Shown here: positions 24,295 through 33,166 of the stretch, one piece after another
Position numbering within the stretch: position 1 is the first letter of the stretch
How the letters are laid out: each line of letters begins with the position of its first letter
From: Actinomadura litoris
GTDB taxonomy: Bacteria; Actinomycetota; Actinomycetes; Streptosporangiales; Streptosporangiaceae
Direction: 5' to 3'
Assembly (NCBI RefSeq): GCF_009733595.1
Contig: NZ_WOFH01000006.1
Coordinates: forward strand, 372,001-436,000
DNA length: 64,000 nucleotides
Position numbers and translations under genes: made by a program
The notes under the pieces: model-generated
The model's database searches: none
The model's input: only the letters and a program-made list of their open reading frames with translations
What the model was told of the DNA's origin: nothing

Positions 24295-24891
24295 GTGAGC
24301 GTACGCCAGCCCCATCCGATCGAGCTCCGGTCGTATGAGATCCTGCGCTCCCGCGTGGACCTGTCCGCGCTGCCCCCGCTGTCGCGGGCCGTCGCCGAGC
24401 GCGTGATCCACGCCACCGGCGACCTGGCGTACGCCGACGACCTGGTCACCGAGGAGGAGTCGCTCCGGCAGGGCTGGGCCGCGCTGCGCACCGGGGCGCC
24501 GATCGTCACCGACGAGGGCATGGTCGCGGCCGGGATCAGCGCCCGCGAGACGCTCTGCCACGCCACCGACCCCGCCGCCGCCCGGATGGCCCGCGCCGCC
24601 GGCGTCACGCGCTCGGCCGCCGCCGTCCGGCTGTCCTACTCCGAGGTCGGGCCGGGCGCGGTGTGGGCGATCGGGTCGGCGCACGAGGCGATCACCGAGA
24701 TCATCGAGCGGCGGGTGCGGCCCGCGCTGGTGGTGGGCGTCCCGGCGGGCTTCGTCGGCGCGTCCGAGGCCAAGGAGGCGCTGCGCGCCAGCGGGCTGCC
24801 GCAGCTCAGCAACGTCTCGGAGAAGGGCGGCTCGGTGGTCGCGGCGGCGGCGGTCAACGCGCTGCTCTACCACGAGCCGGCCGCCTCCTGA
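24295..24891 (+). CDS. cobH: Precorrin-8X methylmutase CobH/CbiC
   Basis: The 198-aa enzyme moves the C11 methyl group to C12, forming hydrogenobyrinate. It contains PIELRSYEILRSRVDLSALPPLSRAVAERVIHATGDLAYADDL (the conserved His lies in VIHATGD), IVTDEGMVAAGI, LSYSEVGPGAVWAIGSAHEA and VVGVPAGFVGASEAKEAL, all family signatures. GTG 24295 follows GGAGG by four bases. It is 58 bases after cobE; the region between is AT-rich for this genome. Confidence 0.95.
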   Translation: MSVRQPHPIELRSYEILRSRVDLSALPPLSRAVAERVIHATGDLAYADDLVTEEESLRQGWAALRTGAPIVTDEGMVAAGISARETLCHATDPAAARMARAAGVTRSAAAVRLSYSEVGPGAVWAIGSAHEAITEIIERRVRPALVVGVPAGFVGASEAKEALRASGLPQLSNVSEKGGSVVAAAAVNALLYHEPAAS

Positions 24892-24962
24892 CGGCCGCGG
24901 AGCACGGCATGCGAGAACGACGAGAACGACGGACGCGGGCGGACGACCGAGCAGGGGGTTCA

Positions 24963-26018
24963 GTGGTGAACGGGACCACGGGGCACGCCGAGGCGGCGGC
25001 GCCGGACGAGGTGGATCTGCGGCACCACGGCGACACGGAGGTCGGCGACGGGCTCGCCGACTTCGCCGTCAACGTGCGCACCGGGACGCCTCCGCCGTGG
25101 CTGGCCGAGCGGCTGCGCGCGTCCGTCGCGGGCCTGGCCGCCTACCCCGACCCGCGCCCCGCCCGCCGGGCGGTCGCGCGGCGGCACGCCAGGGCGGCGG
25201 AGGAGGTGCTGCTCACCTCGGGCGCCGCCGAGGCGTTCGTGCTGCTCGCGCGGGTCCTCGCCCCGCGCCGGGCGATCGTGGTGCACCCGCAGTTCACCGA
25301 GCCGGAGGCCGCTCTGCGGGCGGCCGGGCACCCGGTGGGGCGGGTCGTCCTCGGCAAGGACTTCACCCTCGACCCCGCCGCCGTCCCGGACGACGCCGAC
25401 CTCGTCGTGGTCGGGAACCCGACCAACCCGACGTCCGTCCTGCACCCGGCCGGCGCGGTCGCGGCGCTGGCCAGGCCCGGCCGGACGGTCGTCGTCGACG
25501 AGGCGTTCATGGACTGCGTCCCGGGCGAGCCGGAGACGCTCGCCACGCGCCTGCCGTCCGGCGTCGCCGTGATCCGCAGCCTCACCAAGACGTGGGGGCT
25601 CGCCGGGCTGCGCGCCGGATACGTGCTGGCCGCCCCCGGGCTGGTCGCGCGGCTGGCCGAGGCGCAGCCGCTCTGGGCCGTCTCCACGCCCGCGCTCGTG
25701 GCGATCGAGGCGTGCTCCGCGCCGGACGCGGTCGCCGAGGCGGAGCGGTGGGCCGTCCTGCTCGCGGCGGAACGGGACCGGCTCGCGGCGGAGTTCGCCG
25801 CGCGCGGGCTCTACGTCGTCCCGGAGGCGCGGGCGTCGTTCCTGTGCCTGCGCGTACCGGACGCCCTCGGTATCAGGGCGCTCCTGCGCCAGCGCGGCTA
25901 CGCCGTCCGCCGGGGCGACACGTTCCCAGGGCTCGGCCCGGACTGGCTCCGGATAGCGGTCCGCGACCGCGCGTCCAACGACGCCCTTCTGGAGGTGCTC
26001 GGTGAACTGGGCATCTGA
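24963..26018 (+). CDS. cobC: CobC-type PLP aminotransferase, threonine-phosphate decarboxylase-like
   Basis: The 351-aa protein is a class I/II aminotransferase fold of the CobC/CobD family, which supplies (R)-1-aminopropan-2-ol phosphate or joins the aminopropanol arm. It has HHGDTEVGDGLADFAVNVRTGTPPPW near the start, YPDPRPARRAVA, LTSGAAEAFVLLARVL, VVGNPTNPTSVLHP, VDEAFMDCVPGE and the PLP lysine in RSLTKTWGLAGLRAGYVL. Start is GTG 24963 or 24966 after AGGGGG. The gene ends inside the start of the BluB-CobT fusion. Confidence 0.92.
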   Translation: MVNGTTGHAEAAAPDEVDLRHHGDTEVGDGLADFAVNVRTGTPPPWLAERLRASVAGLAAYPDPRPARRAVARRHARAAEEVLLTSGAAEAFVLLARVLAPRRAIVVHPQFTEPEAALRAAGHPVGRVVLGKDFTLDPAAVPDDADLVVVGNPTNPTSVLHPAGAVAALARPGRTVVVDEAFMDCVPGEPETLATRLPSGVAVIRSLTKTWGLAGLRAGYVLAAPGLVARLAEAQPLWAVSTPALVAIEACSAPDAVAEAERWAVLLAAERDRLAAEFAARGLYVVPEARASFLCLRVPDALGIRALLRQRGYAVRRGDTFPGLGPDWLRIAVRDRASNDALLEVLGELGI

Positions 26019-27801
26019 CGACATGTCCGGCGACGTTTCCAGTGCGCCCTGGGACGAGGCCGAGCGCGAGGCCGTCTACCGGGTCATCACCGAACGACGC
26101 GACATGCGCGAGGGCTTCCTCCCGGACCCCGTGGACGACGCCGTCCTCACGCGCGTCCTGGAGGCAGCCCACAGGGCCCCCTCGGTCGGGCTGACCCAGC
26201 CCTGGGACTTCCTCATCGTCCGGGACGAGGCCAAGCGCCGCCGCATCCGCGACCTCGCCGAGCGGCAGCGCGCCGTCTACGCGGCGAGCCTGCCGCCCGC
26301 GCGCGCCGCCGGCCTCGACCGCCTCAAGGTGGAGGCCATCCGCGAGGCGCCCGTCAACATCGTCGTGACCTGCGACCCCACCCGGGGCGGCCGGAACCCG
26401 CTCGGACGCCACGTCCAGCCGAGGACGGCCCACTACTCGGTCGCCTGCGCCGTCGAGAACCTGTGGCTCGCGGCCCGCGCCGAGGGGCTCGGCGCCGGCT
26501 GGGTGAGCTTCTTCGACGAACGCGAACTGGCCGCCGAGCTGGGCCTCCCCGCCCACATCGAGATCATCGCCTACCTGTGCGTGGGACGCGTCGCCGCGTT
26601 CCCGCCCGCCCCCCTGCTCGCGCTCACCGGCTGGGCGCGGCGCCGCCCCCTCGCGTGGGCGGTGCACGACGAGGAGTACGGGCGGCGCGCGCTGCCCGGA
26701 GAGGACATCGTGAACCCGATCGAGCAGACCGTCGCCGCGATCCGCCCGCTGGACGAGGCCGCGATGCGCGACGCCCGCGACCACCAGGCCCGCCTCACCA
26801 AGCCGCCGGGGTCGCTCGGCGTGCTGGAGGAGCTGTCGGTCCGGCTCTGCGGACTGGCCGGGCGGTGCCCGCCGCCGCTCCCCGAACCCGCGTCGGTCGC
26901 GGTCTTCGCCGCCGACCACGGCGTCCACGCGCAGGGCGTGACCCCCTGGCCGCAGGAGGTCACCGCGCAGATGGTGGCCAACTTCCTGGCCGGGGGAGCG
27001 GTCGTCAACGCGTTCGCCGCGCAGGTCGGCGCCGAGGTCAGCGTCGTGGACGTCGGCGTCGCCGCCGACCTCGACCCCGCGCCCGGCCTGCTGCCCCGCA
27101 AGATCGCCCCCGGCACCGCCGACATGACCCGCGGGCCCGCGATGACCATGGACGAGGCCCGCCGCGCCGTCGAGACCGGCATCGAGGTCGCCCGCGACCT
27201 GGTCTCCTCCGGGGCCCGCTGCCTGGTCACCGGCGACATGGGCATCGCCAACACCACCGCGTCCGCCGCGCTCGTCGCCGCGTTCACCGGACTGCCGCCC
27301 GAGCAGGTCACCGGGCGCGGCACCGGCATCGACGACGCCACCCACGCCCACAAGATCGAGATCGTCCGGGCGGCGCTGGACCGGCACGGCCTCCCGGGCC
27401 GCGCGGACCCGCTGGAGGTGCTCGCGGCGGTCGGCGGGCTGGAGCACGCCGCCATCGCCGGGTTCGTCCTCGGCGGGGCGGCGCTGCGGGTCCCCGTCGT
27501 CCTGGACGGGGTGATCGCCGGATCCGCCGCGCTCGCAGCCGCCGCGCTGTGCCCCGACGCGCTCGGCGCCTGCGTCGCCGGGCACCGCTCCGCCGAGCCG
27601 GGCCACACCGCCGCGATCGCCGCGCTGGGCCTGCGCCCGCTGGTCGACCTGGAGCTGCGGCTCGGCGAGGGGACCGGCGCCCTGCTGGCGTTGCCGCTGG
27701 TCCAGGGCGCCGTGCGGGTCCTGCACGAGGTCGCCACGTTCGACTCGGCCGGGGTCAGCGGCAAGGACGCCGGGCGGCGTAACGACGCGATCACGGAATG
27801 A
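26002..27801 (+). CDS. BluB-CobT fusion: DMB synthase / nicotinate-nucleotide-DMB phosphoribosyltransferase
   Basis: This 599-aa protein combines two lower-ligand enzymes. Residues 15-225 form a BluB flavin enzyme that destroys FMN to make dimethylbenzimidazole: VITERRDMREGFLPDPVDD, HRAPSVGLTQPWDFLIV and LGAGWVSFFDERELAAELGLP. Residues 240-599 form CobT, which activates the base to alpha-ribazole phosphate: HQARLTKPPGSLGVLEEL, VFAADHGVHAQGVTPWPQEVTAQMV, GDMGIANTTASAAL, GRGTGIDD and LRLGEGTGALLALPL. GTG 26002 is favoured by GGAGG six bases upstream and overlaps cobC by 17 bases; ATG 26023 is an alternative. The fusion is known in actinobacteria. Confidence 0.94.
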   Translation: MNWASDDMSGDVSSAPWDEAEREAVYRVITERRDMREGFLPDPVDDAVLTRVLEAAHRAPSVGLTQPWDFLIVRDEAKRRRIRDLAERQRAVYAASLPPARAAGLDRLKVEAIREAPVNIVVTCDPTRGGRNPLGRHVQPRTAHYSVACAVENLWLAARAEGLGAGWVSFFDERELAAELGLPAHIEIIAYLCVGRVAAFPPAPLLALTGWARRRPLAWAVHDEEYGRRALPGEDIVNPIEQTVAAIRPLDEAAMRDARDHQARLTKPPGSLGVLEELSVRLCGLAGRCPPPLPEPASVAVFAADHGVHAQGVTPWPQEVTAQMVANFLAGGAVVNAFAAQVGAEVSVVDVGVAADLDPAPGLLPRKIAPGTADMTRGPAMTMDEARRAVETGIEVARDLVSSGARCLVTGDMGIANTTASAALVAAFTGLPPEQVTGRGTGIDDATHAHKIEIVRAALDRHGLPGRADPLEVLAAVGGLEHAAIAGFVLGGAALRVPVVLDGVIAGSAALAAAALCPDALGACVAGHRSAEPGHTAAIAALGLRPLVDLELRLGEGTGALLALPLVQGAVRVLHEVATFDSAGVSGKDAGRRNDAITE

Positions 27802-27878
27802 GTCACGCTCGGCTATCGACTCGCCCGCGGACCTCTCCATGAGCTCGCCAACCCGAGTACCGTTGTTCCACAAAGACA

Positions 27879-27897
27879 GGCGCCGGTCACCGGCGCC
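27879..27897. terminator. Hairpin between bluB-cobT and cobA
   Basis: GGCGCCGG-TCA-CCGGCGCC (8-bp perfect stem) lies in the 138-base gap. It may end the riboswitch operon, in which case cobA has its own promoter close by, or act as a processing site. Confidence 0.5.
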
Positions 27898-27939
27898 CGC
27901 GAGAAACGACTCCGGACACCCGATCGAGAGATTCACCAC

Positions 27940-29178
27940 GTGCCCCCGTACCTGCTAGGCCTGCGACTCGGCGGGCGACGCGTCCTCGTCGTCGGCGGGG
28001 GGCGGGTCGCCCAGCGCCGCGTGCCGGCCCTGCTGGCCGCCGGGGCGGCCGTGGTGCTCGTCTCCCCGCAGGTCACCGCCTCCCTCGAAGGGCTGATCGA
28101 GGCCGGGCGCCTGGAGTGGCGGCCCCGCCGCTACGAGCGCGGCGACTGCGCGGGCGCGTGGCTCGTCCAGGCCGTCACCGACGACGCCAAGGTCAACGCC
28201 GCCGTGGTCGCCGAGGCCGAGGCCGCGCGGATCTGGGCGGTGCGGGCCGACGACGCCGAGTCCTCCCCGGCCTGGACGCCCGCGAGCGGCCAGGCGGGCG
28301 ACGCGACCGTCGGCGTCCTGCTCGGCGGCGACCCCCGGCGCGCCGCGGGCATCCGCGACGCCGTGGTCGACGGCCTGCGCTCGGGCGGCCTGGAGTCCCG
28401 GCACTCCCGGCGCAAGCCCGCCGGGGTCGCGCTCGTCGGCGGCGGACCGGGCGACCCCGGGCTGATCACCGTGCGCGGGCGGCAGCTACTGGCGATGGCC
28501 GACGTCGTCGTCACCGACCGGCTCGCCCCGGGCTCGCTGCTGGACGAGCTGGCCGACGACGTCGAGGTCATCGACGCCGCCAAGATCCCCTACGGCCGCA
28601 CCGTCACCCAGGAGCGCATCAACGACCACCTGGTCGAGCAGGCCGGGCAGGGCAAGTTCGTCGTGCGGCTCAAGGGCGGCGACCCCTTCGTGTTCGGCCG
28701 CGGCGGCGAGGAGGCCCTGCACTGCGCCCGGCACGGCATCCCGGTCATCGTCGTCCCCGGCATCACCAGCGCGGTCGCCGTGCCGTCCGCCGCCGGCATC
28801 CCGGTCACCCACCGCGGCGTCGCGCAGGAGTTCCACGTCGTCTCCGCGCACGTCCCGCCCGGCCACGCCGAGTCCACCGTCGACTGGGAGGCGCTCGGCC
28901 GCGCGAACGGCACCCTCGTCCTGCTCATGGCGGTCGAGCGGATGGCGCTCATCGCGGCCGCCCTCATGCGCTATGGTCGGTCGTCCGACACCCCGGTCGC
29001 CGTGATCCAGGACGGCACCCTCCCCGGCCAGCGGACGCTGACGGCGACGCTGGGCTCGGTGGCCGGGGAGATGGCCGCCGCGGGAGTCCGGCCCCCGGCG
29101 ATCGTGGTCGTCGGCGACGTGGTCGGCGTGGCACGAGAGATCGAACTGATTCGAGCCGACATGGGACGGGATCCGTGA
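27940..29178 (+). CDS. cobA: CysG/CobA-type uroporphyrinogen-III C-methyltransferase with precorrin-2 dehydrogenase-like domain
   Basis: The 412-aa protein has an N-terminal Rossmann domain like Met8/CysG-B (LGGRRVLVVGGGRVAQRRVPALLAAGA, residues 11-37) and a C-terminal SUMT from about residue 158. The SUMT part has VALVGGGPGDPGLITVRG, VVTDRLAPGSLLDEL, IPYGRTVTQERIND, VRLKGGDPFVFGRGGEEA and VPGITSAVAVPSAAGIPVTHRG. It methylates uroporphyrinogen III at C2 and C7 to precorrin-2, feeding siroheme and B12 synthesis. The start is GTG 27940. Its last codons overlap the GTGA start of the dynamin-like gene, a striking coupling. Confidence 0.94.
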   Translation: MPPYLLGLRLGGRRVLVVGGGRVAQRRVPALLAAGAAVVLVSPQVTASLEGLIEAGRLEWRPRRYERGDCAGAWLVQAVTDDAKVNAAVVAEAEAARIWAVRADDAESSPAWTPASGQAGDATVGVLLGGDPRRAAGIRDAVVDGLRSGGLESRHSRRKPAGVALVGGGPGDPGLITVRGRQLLAMADVVVTDRLAPGSLLDELADDVEVIDAAKIPYGRTVTQERINDHLVEQAGQGKFVVRLKGGDPFVFGRGGEEALHCARHGIPVIVVPGITSAVAVPSAAGIPVTHRGVAQEFHVVSAHVPPGHAESTVDWEALGRANGTLVLLMAVERMALIAAALMRYGRSSDTPVAVIQDGTLPGQRTLTATLGSVAGEMAAAGVRPPAIVVVGDVVGVAREIELIRADMGRDP

Positions 29179-31313
29179 CACCCCCGGCAGAGCAGAGCGC
29201 GGTTCACGACGAGGAGGCGGGCACCGGCCCCGGACGCGCGGGCGAGACCCCGGGCACGTCCGGCGGCGCGTCGGCGCCCGCACCCGCCGTGCCCGCCGAG
29301 GACGCGGCGCCCCCGGCCGAGACCGAGACGCCCGAACCCGCCAAGCCCGCTTCGGGCAAGGGACGGTCGCGCAGAGGCCGCCGCCGCTCCACGAAGGGCG
29401 CGCCCGCACCGTCCAAGAAGGCGACACCCGCTCCCGAGGAACCGCAGGCGGAGCAGCCCGCGGAGGTCGTGGAGGTCGTGGAGGCCCCCGCGGCCGAGCC
29501 CGCCGAGGCCGCGCCCCAGCCCAAGGGCCTGCGCGGTGACGCCTCCAGGGCGTCCGGCGGCACCCGCACCGCGCCCCGCACCGGCGGCGGGACCGCGCGC
29601 CAGGGCGAGCTGATCCGCGCGCTCACCCTGCTCCGCGACCAGCTCGGCACGTTCGATTTCGTCCTGGACGTCCCGGACGTCGAGGAGGCCCGCGAGGCCC
29701 GCACCGAGCTGCGCAACCAGCTCGACGACTACGTCCTGCCACGCGTCCAGGCGGCGGGCACCCCGCTGCTCGTGGTCCTCGGCGGATCCACCGGCGCGGG
29801 CAAGTCGACGCTGGTCAACACCCTCGTCGGCGCCCGCGTCAGCGCCACCGGCGTGCTGCGCCCGACCACCAGCAGCCCGATCCTCGTCTGCCACCCCGAC
29901 CACGTCGCCTGGTTCATGGAGGGGCCGATGCTGCCCGGCATGGGCCGGGTGCGCGGGCCCGCGCCCGACGCCATCGCCGGCGACCAGCTCGTCATCATCG
30001 CGAGCGACGCGCTGCCGCCCGGCCTCGCGCTGCTCGACAGCCCCGACTTCGACTCGGTCTTCGAGGACCACTACGAGTTCGCGACCAAGCTGATGGCCGC
30101 CGCCGACCTGTGGCTGTGCGTCACCACCGCCGCCCGGTACGCCGACGCCCAGGTGTGGCAGATGCTCCAGCGCGCCAAGGAGAACGGCGCCACGATCGGC
30201 GTCGTGCTCTCCCGCATCCCGCAGAGCGAGGGGCGCGGCGACCGCTCCGGCGAGACCGGCTGGGGCGGCGCCGAGGTCGCCGAGCACTTCGGCGAGATGC
30301 TGGACGAGCACGAGGTCGGCGACGCGCGGCGCTTCACCGTCCCCGAGACCCGGATCGAGGAGAGCCGCCTCCCCGAGGACGTCGTCGCGGACATCCGCGC
30401 CTGGCTCGTCGGCGTCGCCGAGGACACCGACGGGCGCGAGATCGTCGTCAGCGACACCCTCGCCGCCGTCCTGGACAGCTTCCGCACCCGCGTCCCCGAA
30501 CTGGCGCGGCACGTCGAGGCGCAGGTCGCCCAGCGGGCCGAGCTGGCCCAGCAGGTCGAGGGCGCCTACGCCACCGTCCTCGCCGAACTCGACGAGGCCA
30601 CCCGCAACGGCTCCCTCCTGCGCGGCGAGGTCCTCGCCCGCTGGCAGGAGTTCGCCGGGACCGGCGACCTGCTGCGCGCCCTGCACGTCCAGCGGCCGCG
30701 CCGGGGACGCTCGGCCGGTCGCCGCCACCGCAGCCCCGCCCGCGTCCGCGCGCTGAAGTCCGCGCTGCGCGACGCCCTCGAATCGCTGATCATGTCGTCC
30801 GCCGAGCACGGCGCCGAGGAGGTCCTCGCCCGCTGGCGGGCGCACCCGGCGGGCGGCCACGTCATGTCCGGCCCGGCCGCGACGCTCGGCGGCGTCTCCC
30901 CCGAGCTGTCGCGCCGCGCCACCCGCGCCGTCAGCTCCTGGCAGGACCACGTCCAGGAGCTGATCCGCACCGAGGGCGTCACCAAGCGCTCGGTCGCCAA
31001 GCTGGTCTCCTTCGACACCGAGGCGGTCTCGCTCGTCCTGATGATCGGCCTGCTCGGCTACGGCACCTCCGAGGTCGCGGTCGAGGGCGGCAACAGCGCC
31101 GTCCCGCAGCGGCTCCTGAAGGCCCTGTTCGGCGCCGAGTCGCTGCGCGGCATGGGCGCCAAGGCCCGCGCCGACCTGCGCAGCCGCATCGGAATGCTGT
31201 TCGACGAGGAGGCGATCAGATACGGGCAGGCGCTCGACGCCGCCGGAATCCCCGACGAGACCGTCCCCGTCCAGCTGTACCAGGCCACCTACAATCTTGA
31301 GGTTGCCCGATGA
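29175..31313 (+). CDS. Dynamin-like GTPase (DynA-like)
   Basis: The 712-aa protein has a disordered Ala/Pro/Glu-rich N-terminal region with a basic cluster (about 1-140), then a GTPase domain with P-loop LGGSTGAGKSTLVNTLVG (about 201-218), the G2 threonines in RPTTSSP, and LLDSPDFDSV as the G3-like motif near 285. The NKxD position is replaced by GVVLSRIP. A long helical region follows (about 430-560), with a short hydrophobic stretch VSLVLMIGLLGYGTSEVAV near 620. It resembles the Streptomyces sporulation dynamins DynA/DynB, which stabilise division rings; that parallel is inference. GTG 29175 overlaps the cobA stop; its end overlaps the next ATG. Confidence 0.82.
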   Translation: MTPPAEQSAVHDEEAGTGPGRAGETPGTSGGASAPAPAVPAEDAAPPAETETPEPAKPASGKGRSRRGRRRSTKGAPAPSKKATPAPEEPQAEQPAEVVEVVEAPAAEPAEAAPQPKGLRGDASRASGGTRTAPRTGGGTARQGELIRALTLLRDQLGTFDFVLDVPDVEEAREARTELRNQLDDYVLPRVQAAGTPLLVVLGGSTGAGKSTLVNTLVGARVSATGVLRPTTSSPILVCHPDHVAWFMEGPMLPGMGRVRGPAPDAIAGDQLVIIASDALPPGLALLDSPDFDSVFEDHYEFATKLMAAADLWLCVTTAARYADAQVWQMLQRAKENGATIGVVLSRIPQSEGRGDRSGETGWGGAEVAEHFGEMLDEHEVGDARRFTVPETRIEESRLPEDVVADIRAWLVGVAEDTDGREIVVSDTLAAVLDSFRTRVPELARHVEAQVAQRAELAQQVEGAYATVLAELDEATRNGSLLRGEVLARWQEFAGTGDLLRALHVQRPRRGRSAGRRHRSPARVRALKSALRDALESLIMSSAEHGAEEVLARWRAHPAGGHVMSGPAATLGGVSPELSRRATRAVSSWQDHVQELIRTEGVTKRSVAKLVSFDTEAVSLVLMIGLLGYGTSEVAVEGGNSAVPQRLLKALFGAESLRGMGAKARADLRSRIGMLFDEEAIRYGQALDAAGIPDETVPVQLYQATYNLEVAR

Positions 31314-32989
31314 CCACCTCGGCCATCCCCGCGAGCTCGCTCGGCACCCCGGTCTACCCGCCGCCGGCCCCGCCCGAGCCCACCCCGCTGCCCGAGCGGC
31401 TCGACGGCCTCGACCGGCTCGTCCAGGCCGGGACGGGACGCCTCGACCAGCCGCTCCTCGACGACGCCGGCGCCCTGCTCGACCGCGCCGGGCAGCGGCT
31501 GCGGCTGTCGGGCGACCACACGGTCGTGACGCTCGCGGGCGGGACGGGCAGCGGCAAGTCCTCGCTGTTCAACGCCATCTGCGGCCTCGAACTCTCGCCC
31601 ACCGGCATCCGCCGCCCGATGACCTCGCAGGCCCACGCCTGCGTCTGGGGGCTGGACGGCGCCGGGCCGCTCCTGGACTGGCTCGACGTCGACAAGCGCC
31701 ACCGCTACGCCCGCGCCAGCGCGCTCGACCTCGAACGCCCCGACACCTCCCTCCAGGGCCTCGTCCTGCTCGACCTGCCCGACCACGACTCCATCCAGGC
31801 CCTGCACCGCGCCGAGGTCGACCGGTTCGTCACCATCGCCGACCTCCTCGTCTGGGTCGTGGACCCGCAGAAGTACGCCGACGCCGCCCTGCACCGCAAC
31901 TACATCGTCCCGTTCGCCCGGCACGCGGGCGTCACGCTGATCGTCCTCAACCAGGTCGACCGCCTCGGCCCCGACGAGATCGACGACTGCGTCGCCGACC
32001 TGCGCCGCCTGCTGGAGGCCGAGGGCCTCGCCCACCCGCGCATCGTCACCACGTCCGCGGTCAGCGACGAGGGCGTCACCGGCTTCCGCGACATCCTCGT
32101 CGACACCGTCGCCGCCCGCCGCGCCCGCGGCGAGCGCCTGTCCGCCGACATCGACAAGGTCGCCGAGCGCTTCGCCGTCCACCGCTACACCGCCGACCCG
32201 CCCACCACCGTCGAGGACGACCGCCGCCAGGACCTCGTCCAGGCCCTCACCGACGCCGCCGGCGCCACCGCCGTCGCCGACGCCATGGAGAGCGCCTACG
32301 AACTGCGCGCCGCCGACTTCGTCGGCTGGCCGGTCACCGCCCTCATCACCCGCCTCCGCTCCGACCCGCTCCGCCGCATGCGCCTCACCGAACTGCGCGA
32401 GGAGCTCCGCGACGCCTTCACCGGCCCCATCGGCGCCCAGCAGGGCGACGTCGACAACGCCCTGCACACCGTCACCGCGGGCGTGGCCGCCGAACTCCCG
32501 CCCCCCTGGGCCCGCTCCGTCCGCGCCGCCGCCCGCACCCACGCCGTCGAGATCCCCGAGGCCCTCGGCGAGTCCCTCAAGGACGCCCTGCCCAGCTTCA
32601 ACCAGGTGCCCCGCTGGTGGTGGCTGATCAAGACCTGGCAGTACTTCCTCATCCTGGTCGCCGTCCTGAGCGTCGCCTGGATCGGCCTCCTCGTCGCCTA
32701 CGGGCTCCTGGACGCGGGCCAGAACCCGCCCGACCTCGTCGGCGAGGCGGGCCTCATCCCCTACGTCGCCGTCCTGGCCGTCTGCACCCTCGGCATGGGC
32801 CTGCTCACCGCGTCCGCCTGCCGGAACCTGGTGGCCCTCTCGTCCGCCAAACACGGCGACAAGATGGAGGAGCACATGCGCGAGGGCATCGAACGCGTGG
32901 CCGACGAGAAGGTCATCACCCCCATCACCGCGGAACTGGAGCGCTACGCCCGCTACCGCGAAGACGTGACCAAAGCGCTAGGCGACTGA
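31310..32989 (+). CDS. Second dynamin-like GTPase with two membrane segments (DynB-like)
   Basis: The 559-aa protein has P-loop LAGGTGSGKSSLFNAICG (near residues 75-92), G2 RRPMTSQAHAC, G3 LLDLPDHDSI and a clear G4 NQVD (LIVLNQVDRLGPDEIDD). A helical middle is followed by two spans, WQYFLILVAVLSVAWIGLLVAYGL (about 442-465) and LIPYVAVLAVCTLGMGLL (about 483-500), which would anchor it in the membrane. Being coupled (ATGA) to the preceding GTPase, it probably forms a heteromeric pair at the membrane, as described for DynA/DynB in Streptomyces division septa. It is also similar to YfjP-type GTPases, so the name is provisional. Confidence 0.85.
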   Translation: MTTSAIPASSLGTPVYPPPAPPEPTPLPERLDGLDRLVQAGTGRLDQPLLDDAGALLDRAGQRLRLSGDHTVVTLAGGTGSGKSSLFNAICGLELSPTGIRRPMTSQAHACVWGLDGAGPLLDWLDVDKRHRYARASALDLERPDTSLQGLVLLDLPDHDSIQALHRAEVDRFVTIADLLVWVVDPQKYADAALHRNYIVPFARHAGVTLIVLNQVDRLGPDEIDDCVADLRRLLEAEGLAHPRIVTTSAVSDEGVTGFRDILVDTVAARRARGERLSADIDKVAERFAVHRYTADPPTTVEDDRRQDLVQALTDAAGATAVADAMESAYELRAADFVGWPVTALITRLRSDPLRRMRLTELREELRDAFTGPIGAQQGDVDNALHTVTAGVAAELPPPWARSVRAAARTHAVEIPEALGESLKDALPSFNQVPRWWWLIKTWQYFLILVAVLSVAWIGLLVAYGLLDAGQNPPDLVGEAGLIPYVAVLAVCTLGMGLLTASACRNLVALSSAKHGDKMEEHMREGIERVADEKVITPITAELERYARYREDVTKALGD

Positions 32990-33166
32990 CACCCAACGCG
33001 CGATCTCCCCGAACCCCCCACCCAGGCCAAAGACCACGCCCACCAGACCCCGAAGCTCAGAGCCTCCCGCCCGCCCGGTTATCCACAATCGCCACCACCC
33101 CTTCCGCCCCCTCCCACTCCTCAGCCACCGTTGTACTCATCACTCAGAGCAACAACGGAGGAACCC

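Noticed and set aside
29175..29600. Frameshift or fusion at the start of the first dynamin-like GTPase
   Set aside because: The Ala/Pro-rich stretch looks odd, but codon bias continues in the same frame and the GTG overlaps the cobA stop, so it is taken as a disordered N-terminal region.
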